NCBI GenBank assembly: GCA_030647555.1
Contig: JAUSJG010000007.1
Coordinates: 1 to 36,168 of the forward strand
Reading direction: 5' to 3'
DNA length: 36,168 bases
Source of the DNA: a bacterium
GTDB lineage: Bacteria > Patescibacteriota > Andersenbacteria > UBA10190 > CAIZMI01
Numbering within the stretch: position 1 is the stretch's first letter; each line of letters begins with the position of its first letter. A program made the position numbers and the translations under genes. This document shows positions 30,136 through 36,168 of the stretch, one piece after another. The notes beneath the pieces were generated by a model. It was given only the letters and a program-made list of their open reading frames with translations. It ran no database searches and had not been told where the DNA came from.

Positions 30136-30657
30136 TCACCTTTCCAAATTAATCTCTTCCACTATATTCAGTACGGAATCTCGCATTTCTTTCGCTTTGG
30201 CAAGCGCTTGTAACATCTCTTCTTCCTCGTCTTTTTCGAAACCCGCAGTTTTTCCGGCTTCATAAGCTTTCTGCAAGTTTGTTACAATCGACTCGGCCGA
30301 CTTTTTCATTCCAACAGCGATCAATTCCGGCGTAATCGGTTCCCGTTTTAGTTCTTTTAGAAAATCACCGGTTCCACAAGCAAAACACTCCGCTTCGTCT
30401 TCCTGGTCATCGCTAGTCATCACCGTCTCACCGCAACCCTCGCACCGATAAGTAATAATCGTTTCCGGCATTTTAGTATTTTTCGCGTTCTCCGCGTTTT
30501 GTTCCGCGAAAACGTCCAAAAGTTCTTTTTCGCTCAACTCATATCCGCGCTTATCCGCCATCGCCATCGCGCGACAAATCGCGCAGTCATCACACTCCGC
30601 GAGCCCATCGTGTTGAATTTCATCAGCTGAATTATTGTTGATAATGTTTTTTGTCAT
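30136..30657 (-). CDS. Zinc-ribbon protein, unknown
   Basis: I chose MTKNIINNNSADE, the second of two close ATGs, because a TAAAAT box lies exactly 6 nt upstream of it, as in other leaderless genes here. The 173-aa protein has a Cys-rich patch ECDDCAIC (about residues 21-28), a zinc ribbon CEGC...CFAC (about 72-95), and a helical C-terminus (LAKAKEMRDSVLNIVEEINLE). The family is not recognised; a nucleic acid- or protein-binding adaptor is plausible. It is a single-gene unit. Confidence 0.75.
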   Translation of the reverse strand: MTKNIINNNSADEIQHDGLAECDDCAICRAMAMADKRGYELSEKELLDVFAEQNAENAKNTKMPETIITYRCEGCGETVMTSDDQEDEAECFACGTGDFLKELKREPITPELIAVGMKKSAESIVTNLQKAYEAGKTAGFEKDEEEEMLQALAKAKEMRDSVLNIVEEINLER

Positions 30658-30663
30658 AACCAT

Positions 30664-30691
30664 ATTTTATCACCAACAAAAAATATGGCAA
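30664..30691 (-). promoter_or_regulatory. Promoter of the zinc-ribbon gene (leaderless)
   Basis: TTGCCA-16 bp-TAAAAT on the minus strand, 6 nt before the ATG at 30657. The space 30692-30802 shows nothing else. Confidence 0.55.
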
Positions 30692-30802
30692 AGACCGATC
30701 TCGCCTTAAAGAGATACCACGTCATCATTTTAATCTATAAACAAACTAACACTAAATTCTGTAAACGGTTCTATGTTTTATTTTTTTTCGATGATAATAA
30801 CT

Positions 30803-31831
30803 TTACCTCCACCCTTGCTCTACTGCCCGCATCCCTACTTGCTCTTGCGGGACATTGATTGGCCCTTGCGGGGTTTGTTGGGCCATCATTACTTGCTGAC
30901 GGCGAAATTCCATTGTGATTGTGTATTTTTTCGGCAACACCGCGCTTTCAATCACGGCGATGGTGTAAGTTTTTTTGTTTTGGCTATTGTTGGCACCCAA
31001 CTCGTTTTCCGGATTCCAAACAGTATTTTGCAATTCCATTTCTTTTGCGTATTCCGCGTACAAATCCGACATCCACTGCGAAAGTTCCGCGTCGGCTTCC
31101 ACGACGGACTTCACGCCCAGTTCTTCCTTGGCTTCCTTTCGGCCAACAAAATAAGTGTGCGAATATAAATCTTCGGTAAAATACTTCACGACTTTATCGA
31201 TTTCGTCATCGCTCATTTTATTTTTATGACTCTTGAGCAGACGCTTGGCAATCAACCGGATTAAATTATGCGTGCGATTGACGTTACCGAGCGAAAGCGG
31301 ATGAATTTGCGGGTTGGCTTCCACAAATTTATTGAAAATTTTTGTCAGGTCTTCGTCGTTTTTAATGCCAAATTTTGTTTTTGCCAAATCAAAATAAGCA
31401 ATCACGTCTTCAACGGAAATGGGAATCCTGTTTTGCGGATTTACCGGATCGATTGGGTTAAAAACATTGGCCGTTGATGGGTCAATCGGCGAAATTTCCG
31501 AGAGATCGCTCATCACAATCTCGTCCGCTCCCAAAGCAATCATTGTTCCCGCGCTGTGCGCTTTATAAGGAATTATGACGGAATAAACATCGCAATACTC
31601 GCGAATCATCGAAACCAGGCGCCACGGAACCATTGTGTCCCCGCCGGCGGTGTAAAGAAACAAGTCAATTTTGGCGGTTTTACCGATTTTGCGAAGCTGT
31701 TCGCTCATAATCGGGATAATATCCATCGCCACGCGGGCGTTCACAGGGCCTTGTCTATCGCTTGTGACGTAGGTGATGACTTTCGAACCCCTTTTTGCCT
31801 CAATTTTTTGTAGAATTTGATTACGTTCCAT
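30803..31831 (-). CDS. Serine dehydrogenase proteinase family (ClpP/SppA-like fold)
   Basis: The start MERNQILQKIEAKRGS was fixed by a promoter whose -10 box lies 6 nt before it; longer readings run into a hairpin element. The 342-aa protein has the Clp/crotonase fold of SDH-type proteinases: IDLFLYTAGGDTMVPWRLV (oxyanion-type glycine turn), and the likely nucleophile Ser in PYKAHSAGTMIALGADEIVM, followed by SEISPIDPST. The C-terminal part is helical and ends with a flexible Gln/Pro-rich tail. No membrane segment is seen, so a cytoplasmic protease or a membrane-surface enzyme is likely; substrates are unknown. Confidence 0.85.
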   Translation of the reverse strand: MERNQILQKIEAKRGSKVITYVTSDRQGPVNARVAMDIIPIMSEQLRKIGKTAKIDLFLYTAGGDTMVPWRLVSMIREYCDVYSVIIPYKAHSAGTMIALGADEIVMSDLSEISPIDPSTANVFNPIDPVNPQNRIPISVEDVIAYFDLAKTKFGIKNDEDLTKIFNKFVEANPQIHPLSLGNVNRTHNLIRLIAKRLLKSHKNKMSDDEIDKVVKYFTEDLYSHTYFVGRKEAKEELGVKSVVEADAELSQWMSDLYAEYAKEMELQNTVWNPENELGANNSQNKKTYTIAVIESAVLPKKYTITMEFRRQQVMMAQQTPQGPINVPQEQVGMRAVEQGWR

Positions 31832-31837
31832 AAATTG

Positions 31838-31866
31838 AATGTACGCCCGAAACATCAAAAAATCAA
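31838..31866 (-). promoter_or_regulatory. Promoter of the SDH-type proteinase gene (leaderless)
   Basis: TTGATT-17 bp-TACATT on the minus strand, 6 nt before the ATG at 31831. This excludes an in-frame ATG 24 nt further upstream, which lies between the two boxes. Confidence 0.6.
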
Positions 31867-31878
31867 CGCAGACTGGGT

Positions 31879-32040
31879 GTAACTGCTCACTGGTAGAAAA
31901 TTTTTCGTAGCGATCACGTCGGAGGTGGTGCACGTTTGCACTTCCTCCGACGTGGATTACGGTTTGCGTTGACGTAAACCTTCTACCACTCCCGAAGAAG
32001 TGCCTCGGCACCACTTCGGGAGTGAGCGCGACGCGGACCC
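31879..32040 (+). repeat. Composite hairpin element, copy 2
   Basis: It starts GTAACTGCTCACTGGTAG, related to the other copies. The first hairpin (31915-31954) has an 11-bp stem CACGTCGGAGG/CCTCCGACGTG, a 2x2 mismatch TG/TT, 5 bp and a CGTT loop, the same layout as in copy 1 with different stem bases. The spacer is GGTTTGCGTTGACGTAAACC; the second hairpin (31987-32024) has an 11-bp stem CACTCCCGAAG. GGTAGAA and TTCTACC enclose the first hairpin. Confidence 0.75.
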
Positions 32041-32067
32041 TTTACGACGATACGACCACTCTTTCTC

Positions 32068-32382
32068 CTATTTTTGAATAATTATTTTACTAAGCAAACT
32101 TGGTGCTACACGCCAATTATGACCGTCTTCGGTAAAGATACCGGCCGTTCTTTGATTTAGTCGCACAATAACGCCGACAATCGTTCCATTTGCATGCTCA
32201 AAAGAAACCTTGTCGCCAATATGAAAATTAACCAAGCACCTTTGCGCTTCTTCCGTGTGGCGTTCTTTTATTTTTTCGTAAACTCGACGATTAAAAAATT
32301 GAAGTTCCTCATAAGAAAGCATATCCAAAAAACCGTCGATTTTCGAAATTATTTCCGGCCTTGGCAGTTGCTTATTGTTCAT
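32068..32382 (-). CDS. Small protein with SH3/KOW-like domain, unknown
   Basis: The 104-aa protein has an N-terminal helical half (SKIDGFLDMLSYEELQFFNRRVYEKIKE) and a C-terminal beta domain with HIGDKVSFEHANGTIVGVIVRLN...AGIFTEDGHNWRVAPSLL, typical of SH3/KOW-type barrels found in many short bacterial hypothetical proteins. RNA or protein binding is plausible; no enzyme motif is seen. A diverged MITE begins 17 nt upstream of its start, and no good ribosome binding site or promoter is visible in between. Confidence 0.75.
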   Translation of the reverse strand: MNNKQLPRPEIISKIDGFLDMLSYEELQFFNRRVYEKIKERHTEEAQRCLVNFHIGDKVSFEHANGTIVGVIVRLNQRTAGIFTEDGHNWRVAPSLLSKIIIQK

Positions 32383-32398
32383 CTGTCTTTCTGCGCTA

Positions 32399-32616
32399 TG
32401 GGGACTGACGTAAATAACCTGTTCATATTCTGTTCAAGTACGCTTAAGAATACGGTTACTACGATTGAATAAAATCTTGAGGCGTACTGTAAGTACGGTG
32501 AGAGATTTTGTGATTGAGTAGTAATTGTAGCCTGCCACCCTGTAGCTCCATCGGAGCGGAGGGTGGTCAGAGATGTAGTGGACATAAGATGGAGTGTTTA
32601 TTTATTACCAAGCCCT
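32399..32616. mobile_element. Diverged MITE with an extra inserted hairpin
   Basis: This copy has the family centre (TTGAGGCGTACT-GTA-AGTACGGTGAGAG) and, on the right, the family 2 end ATTACCAAGCCC. The left end is changed (GGGACTGACGTAAATAACC). It is 218 bp long, about 40 bp longer than its relatives, because of an extra segment with the hairpin CCACCCT...GGGTGG (about 32535-32566). It lies between the fic stop side and the next gene start. Confidence 0.7.
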
Positions 32617-32621
32617 TAATC

Positions 32622-33956
32622 TCAATCAAACAATCCTGCTACTTTTTCCGTAGCATAAAAATAAACGGTCCTACCGACTTTCTTAACGGTCAAAAATTTT
32701 TGTTTTTCAAGACTGCGCAAATCTTTAATCGCGGTAACTCTGGATGTTTCATAAACTTTCATATGCGTCACCACGGAAGTTGTAACATCTTTATTCTTAT
32801 AATAATAACGCAAAAGCTGAATTTGCCGATCGTTTAATTGATATTTATCCCGCGCAATTTTTGCCATCCGCGTATTCTCTTTCCATTTTCGCGCCGCATA
32901 TTCTTCAAACTCGTGCATCGCCTGGTTTATTTTACTGATATTGTATTCAATAAAATAAGTGAGATCGTTATCGTCTTGTTCGGAATAAATATAGGCGTCG
33001 CGATATTGCGCTGGTGAATTTTTTATCACTTTCGAAAGAGGAAGATAACCAAACGCCCAATACTTTTCGCGCAATAAATACCAGTAGAAAAGCGCGCGCG
33101 CCATTCTGCCGTTACCGTCAACAAAAGGGTGCAAATATCCAATCCAAAAATGAATGATGATCGCTTTTATCACGGGATGCGTAAAGCCACTATCCAATAA
33201 ATCACCATTGGCGTACGCGATAAATCTTTTAATTTCCTGCTTAACAAAAACCTCTTTGGGAGGGATATGATAAGTTTCATTCTTTGAACCATCGTCGCCG
33301 ACAATAATTTCATCCTCATCTTTGCGGTAGCGAGCAATATCCGATTCAGCTAGCGTATCCTTTGTAAGCGTTCTGTGAAGAGATAATAAAAGTTCCTCAT
33401 TCAGCTTTTTATCCTTTAATTCAGTTTCGATAAGTCGCATTGCCTGATAATTATTTACGATCATTTGTTCGTCTTTATTTTTTGGCTTTCTTCCCTCAAG
33501 CAAAATTTGCTTGGCGGCTTTACGACTGGTATGCGCTCCTTCAAGTTGCGATGACGCAATTGCTTCCTCCATTACACCACGACTCAAGAGACGGTGTTGC
33601 AAATCGTCATTAATCTGATTTCCCGGAAGAAACAAATTACCGCCCAATTTCATATCGATTTCATGAAGAAATTGTTCAAATTTTGGAAGATAAGAAGTCC
33701 AAGAAAATAAAGGACCCGCCTCCGCTTTTATCACACTATTTCGCCTGTCGATAACTTTGTTTCGTATTACTTTTATTACCGCCCACAGTTCCAAGTTGGC
33801 AACACCCTCCGTTGTCCAATGTTTAACCTTCTCCCAATGAACATAGGGAGAAAATGATTTTTGGATTAATGCCTGCACTTTTTCATTCTGAAAAAGCTCC
33901 GCAATCTTTTGGTTGGATACACCGGAAATATCCGGTTTTTCTATTTTTTTGAGCAT
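32622..33956 (-). CDS. Fic family protein (probable AMPylase) with winged-helix tail
   Basis: The 444-aa protein contains the full Fic motif HPFVDGNGRMAR (about residues 262-273), which transfers AMP or a related group to target hydroxyls. Upstream, SSQLEGAHTS (about 135-144) matches the inhibitory-helix motif (S/T)xxxE(G/N) that blocks ATP in autoinhibited Fic enzymes. The N-terminal domain is helical; the last ~85 residues (from about YQLNDRQIQLLRYY) look like a winged helix, suggesting DNA binding and self-regulation. The right end of a MITE lies just beyond the stop. An 11-bp repeat array upstream (34005-34049) is the obvious candidate operator. Confidence 0.9.
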   Translation of the reverse strand: MLKKIEKPDISGVSNQKIAELFQNEKVQALIQKSFSPYVHWEKVKHWTTEGVANLELWAVIKVIRNKVIDRRNSVIKAEAGPLFSWTSYLPKFEQFLHEIDMKLGGNLFLPGNQINDDLQHRLLSRGVMEEAIASSQLEGAHTSRKAAKQILLEGRKPKNKDEQMIVNNYQAMRLIETELKDKKLNEELLLSLHRTLTKDTLAESDIARYRKDEDEIIVGDDGSKNETYHIPPKEVFVKQEIKRFIAYANGDLLDSGFTHPVIKAIIIHFWIGYLHPFVDGNGRMARALFYWYLLREKYWAFGYLPLSKVIKNSPAQYRDAYIYSEQDDNDLTYFIEYNISKINQAMHEFEEYAARKWKENTRMAKIARDKYQLNDRQIQLLRYYYKNKDVTTSVVTHMKVYETSRVTAIKDLRSLEKQKFLTVKKVGRTVYFYATEKVAGLFD

Positions 33957-34004
33957 AAATTACTAAATAATGACTAATCCTATACCATCTTGAGTGTTTT
34001 ACTG

Positions 34005-34049
34005 ATGTGTATAGTCTATACACATTGTATACACATTGTATACACATTG
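34005..34049. promoter_or_regulatory. Palindrome plus three tandem 11-bp repeats upstream of fic
   Basis: TATACACATTG is repeated three times exactly (34017-34027, 34028-34038, 34039-34049). Its first copy forms a 21-bp perfect palindrome with the preceding bases (ATGTGTATAG-T-CTATACACAT, 34005-34025). An 11-bp period puts each site on the same face of the helix. It lies about 50-90 bp upstream of the fic start, where an operator would be expected. Confidence 0.7.
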
Positions 34050-34071
34050 TAAATAGCCACAAATGTAGCTC

Positions 34072-34213
34072 CTCACCGGTTTGAAAGTTCGTCTTTGCGA
34101 GCCCTTTCAAGGGCGAAGCAATCTCAGTGCATTTTGTTTCTCGCGGGAGATTGCTTCGGCATTGAAATGCCTCGCAAAGACGGCGTTTTTCGAATTACTT
34201 TCAGACGGGTGAG
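34072..34213. repeat. 142-bp nested inverted repeat
   Basis: Three nested pairings: CTCACC (34072) with GGTGAG (34208), GTCTTTGCGAG (34091) with CTCGCAAAGAC (34171), and CGAAGCAATCTC (34114) with GAGATTGCTTCG (34147). The GCGAAGCAATCTC / CTCGCAAAGACG type of palindrome is, from memory, widespread in unrelated bacterial genomes. The rest of the gap, 34214-34295, shows nothing. Confidence 0.7.
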
Positions 34214-34295
34214 GAATTACCCACAATTTACTCCCACGATTGGCAAATTACCGCTTACAATACAGCAATTTTACCAGAATTCCACATTAACCCAA

Positions 34296-34823
34296 TTATA
34301 CCACTCTCCACCGCACTGTGAACATTGGAGTGATATTTGTTTTTTGCTGAAGTTGCGCTTCTACTCTTTCCAATAGACCTTCTTTTTTCACATCCACTTC
34401 GTCCTGCGCCTTGTAGAGCCTTTGGCGCATTTCGTTACGCTTTTTTTCCAAGTCTTTAATCGCGCGCTGTTCTTTCACTTTTTCCGCCAAATTCAGGATT
34501 TTTTTGGCGTTTGTTTTCATCGTCTTAATATCAATGTCCGTTCGCTTGAGTTCTATCTCTAAACTCTTTTTTACGTCTTCCGCCCACTTATCAAGTTTAT
34601 CCACTTCGTCCTCAAAAAATGCACTGTTTCTTTCAAAAATACCCGAGGTCAGCGTGGCAATTTTTTCTTGTTCTTTTTGCCGTAACTCTTCATTATCAAT
34701 ATCCATGTTTTTTTGAATTATCTCCGCGTCAAGCGTAGATAATTTTTCTAAACTATCCGATGGACTCTTCTTTGTCAGCTCGTAAGCAAAGTATTTTGCG
34801 TGATAGGCGGTAATTTTAGACAT
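34296..34823 (-). pseudogene. Remnant of a SNF2-type helicase with the core deleted
   Basis: The 175-aa open frame joins two ends of a much larger protein. Residues 1-27 (with TAYHAKYFAYELTKKSPSDS) match the N-terminus of a SNF2/DEAD-like helicase group common in restriction and defence islands. Residues from about 66 on (RNSAFFEDEVDKLDKWAED, then YKAQDEVDVKKEGLLERVEA and the end TNITPMFTVRWRVV) match the coiled-coil C-terminus of the same proteins. The ~800 or more residues carrying the ATPase motifs are missing. The frame is intact, so a short product could still be made, but helicase activity cannot be. These matches are from memory of the family. It is third in a run with the two genes upstream. 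Confidence 0.65.
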
Positions 34824-34842
34824 AGTTTAACTGACAATTATA

Positions 34843-35343
34843 TTATTTTTTATTTTCTTCTTTTTTGTGTTCGCGGATCATTTGTTCCTGCTCTTTGTCG
34901 GTTATTGGACAATCTTCACAGCGATACGTACCCAAAAAAGACATATATCCGCCCTCGGACAAAATAATAAGCTTCTTGCATTTACCACAATAAGTCGGTT
35001 CAAACTTGGGCGGATTTTCCAATTTTTCAAAATTATATTTGTTCGTGCCGTACCAAACATACATTTCCAGATTGTGTGCAAAACCTTCTAAACATTTTTT
35101 ACACGTTTTCCAGTCTCCCGCATGTTCTTCTGTGTGATGATAACCACAGAGTGTATACTTACGATGGTTGCGAGAACAAATATCGCGCGAATATGAAAAG
35201 AGCTCATAATCACTTTCGTTGCCACAAATCCAGTTACCGCAACATTCGGTTTGAAATCGCTTTTTGCGCGAATTGCCACACAACCCGCACGGCGGGACAA
35301 TCTGGCGAGTTTTGGTAATTTTCTTAACCGGTTTTTTAGACAT
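34843..35343 (-). CDS. Cysteine-rich zinc-binding protein, unknown function
   Basis: The 166-aa protein is packed with Cys and His in ordered groups: CGLCG, ECCGNWICGNE, CSRNHRKYTLCGYHH, TCKKC, then YCGKCKK and YRCEDC, enough for several zinc sites. Conserved blocks such as WYGTNKYNFEKLENPPKFEPTYC belong to a recurring bacterial hypothetical family whose role I do not know. It starts 5 nt after the coiled-coil gene and lies 19 nt before the helicase remnant, so the three are probably co-transcribed. Confidence 0.75.
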   Translation of the reverse strand: MSKKPVKKITKTRQIVPPCGLCGNSRKKRFQTECCGNWICGNESDYELFSYSRDICSRNHRKYTLCGYHHTEEHAGDWKTCKKCLEGFAHNLEMYVWYGTNKYNFEKLENPPKFEPTYCGKCKKLIILSEGGYMSFLGTYRCEDCPITDKEQEQMIREHKKEENKK

Positions 35344-35348
35344 CTATT

Positions 35349-36168
35349 TTACAATCCAATTGTTTTTTGACGTTCTAACGCCGGTTTTTCTTCCGACGTT
35401 GATGATACCGCGCCGTGTCTAATTACCGTCACCGCCAATTCTTGCGCTTGAGCTGATGCCTGTTTGAGATCTTGCTGAAGTTTAGTGATTATTCCTTCCT
35501 GTTCGACTGATTTTTCCTGCAGGTGTTGAATTTTTAAATCTTGAATCGCTTTCGCGGAATCCCATTCCTTTCTTGCTGTGTTCATTATCGCGCCCTGTTC
35601 ATTGCGCACGATAAAACCAACGGCTTTTTCTTTTTCTGCCAACTGTTTTTCCAGGTTTTTCGGAAATTCTTCGGCTTGTTTTTGCAGAGTCACCAATTCC
35701 GTTTCGCGGGTTTTAAGCGCTACTTCTCGCTCCGCCAAACTTTTTTCTTTTTGCGTTAGCTCTTCGGAAACCTGCGTGTCCGTCCGCTTTTGTTTCAGTT
35801 TCGTGGCATACTCAAATTCTTCCTGTTCGCGCGTCCAATCGCGCTTTTGATTTTGTATTTCCGTTTCCAGCGCCAGTTTCTTTTGCGCGATGTCCGCTTC
35901 CAGTTCGTGCTTTTTCTTTTCCGCTTCTTCGATTATTTTCTTCAACGCGTCCGCGCCCACCTGCACATTATATTGCGTTTCCAAAACGGCGCGTGAAACT
36001 TCAATCGCCTTTTGCATTTCGGACAACCGTTGGGCTTCCGCCAACAACTTTTTCTCCAAATCGACAATCGTCGTTTCAATGCCGGTTTTCAATTCTCCAA
36101 CAGACTTGGAAATTTGTTCAGTTGTTTGTTCTTTGGTTTTGCCCAATACTTCTTGATTTTTCGGGTCG
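35349..36168 (-). CDS. Coiled-coil protein, cut by the window edge
   Basis: At least 272 aa are visible; the frame stays open to the window edge (upstream residues DPKNQEVLGKTKEQTTEQ), so the true start lies outside. An internal TTG at 36146 is an unlikely start. Nearly the whole visible part is a long Lys/Glu/Gln coiled coil (EKKKHELEADIAQKKLALE, EKSLAEREVALKTRETEL), with a short non-coiled break (VGFIVRNEQGAIMN). The tail is basic. It resembles a widespread group of uncharacterised coiled-coil proteins that includes the KTKEQTTEQ motif. It heads the visible part of the run with the Cys-rich protein and the helicase remnant. Confidence 0.75.
   Translation of the reverse strand, partial: DPKNQEVLGKTKEQTTEQISKSVGELKTGIETTIVDLEKKLLAEAQRLSEMQKAIEVSRAVLETQYNVQVGADALKKIIEEAEKKKHELEADIAQKKLALETEIQNQKRDWTREQEEFEYATKLKQKRTDTQVSEELTQKEKSLAEREVALKTRETELVTLQKQAEEFPKNLEKQLAEKEKAVGFIVRNEQGAIMNTARKEWDSAKAIQDLKIQHLQEKSVEQEGIITKLQQDLKQASAQAQELAVTVIRHGAVSSTSEEKPALERQKTIGL

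Noticed and set aside
31832-32014. N-terminal extension of the SDH-type proteinase
   Set aside because: It passes through a hairpin element and the promoter boxes; the -10 box 6 nt before 31831 fixes the start.
32350-32380. A MITE end inside the SH3-like gene (GGCCTTGGCAGTTGC)
   Set aside because: The resemblance to GGGCTTGGTAATT is weak and it lies in the conserved-looking start of the coding region.
34017-34049. CRISPR array or plasmid iterons
   Set aside because: There are only three 11-bp units without spacers, no cas genes and no replication initiator gene nearby. An operator fits better.

Overview
The window looks like a chromosomal segment of a Candidate Phyla Radiation (Patescibacteria) bacterium. 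The case for this is inference from gene content: very small conserved proteins typical of that group (a 47-aa DUF5679-like zinc ribbon, a 73-aa DUF5652-like membrane protein), a TrmB-type regulator, small FtsB and TsaC proteins, a bacterial histone-fold protein, a compact lower-glycolysis operon, and many promoters whose -10 box lies only 6-8 nt before the start codon. TGA is used as a stop in several confident genes, so the Gracilibacteria/Absconditabacteria recoded genetic code does not apply. No tRNA or rRNA was found; the only confident RNA gene is RNase P RNA (rnpB).

Layout. (1) 1-5.3 kb is an AT-rich accessory region. Three same-orientation copies of a 90-125 bp repeat (47-170, 3320-3410, 4449-4567) mark off small gene cassettes. 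The first holds five tightly packed small genes, four of them for membrane proteins, followed by a DUF3800 gene. The second holds a 58-aa gene and a HEPN/DUF4145-like gene broken by a 179-bp MITE. A second DUF3800 gene follows the third repeat. (2) 5.4-15.4 kb is mostly envelope and redox core: an FtsB operon headed by an HtrA-like protein that has lost its catalytic residues, a multi-pass membrane protein, the histone-fold protein, a thioredoxin reductase-glutaredoxin pair, an Lgt-like protein, an HtrA protease with a DacA carboxypeptidase and a zinc ribbon, and TsaC. (3) 15.4-23 kb has xseA/xseB with two membrane proteins, a TrmB regulator, a short polysaccharide operon (WbaP-like initiating transferase, GT4, Wzz-like) and rnpB. 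(4) 23-30 kb is a long minus-strand series, gap-pgk-eno-GT2-recJ-RNase H. (5) 30-36 kb is a mixed end: a zinc-ribbon protein, a Clp/SDH-type serine proteinase, an SH3-like protein, a Fic protein with an 11-bp operator-like array, and a cluster of a coiled-coil protein, a cysteine-rich protein and an internally deleted remnant of a SNF2-type helicase, suggesting the edge of another accessory island.

The intergenic spaces are unusually rich in fold-back DNA: a family of 179-bp MITEs with 3-bp TTA/TAA target duplications, whose two ends change together between copies; three composite hairpin elements whose stems differ in sequence but keep pairing; a tandem triple hairpin; and several long palindromes. 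The repeats and the first cassette are the best candidates for something undescribed. Functions suggested for them are inference; the repeats, the pairing and the gene order are read directly from the sequence.
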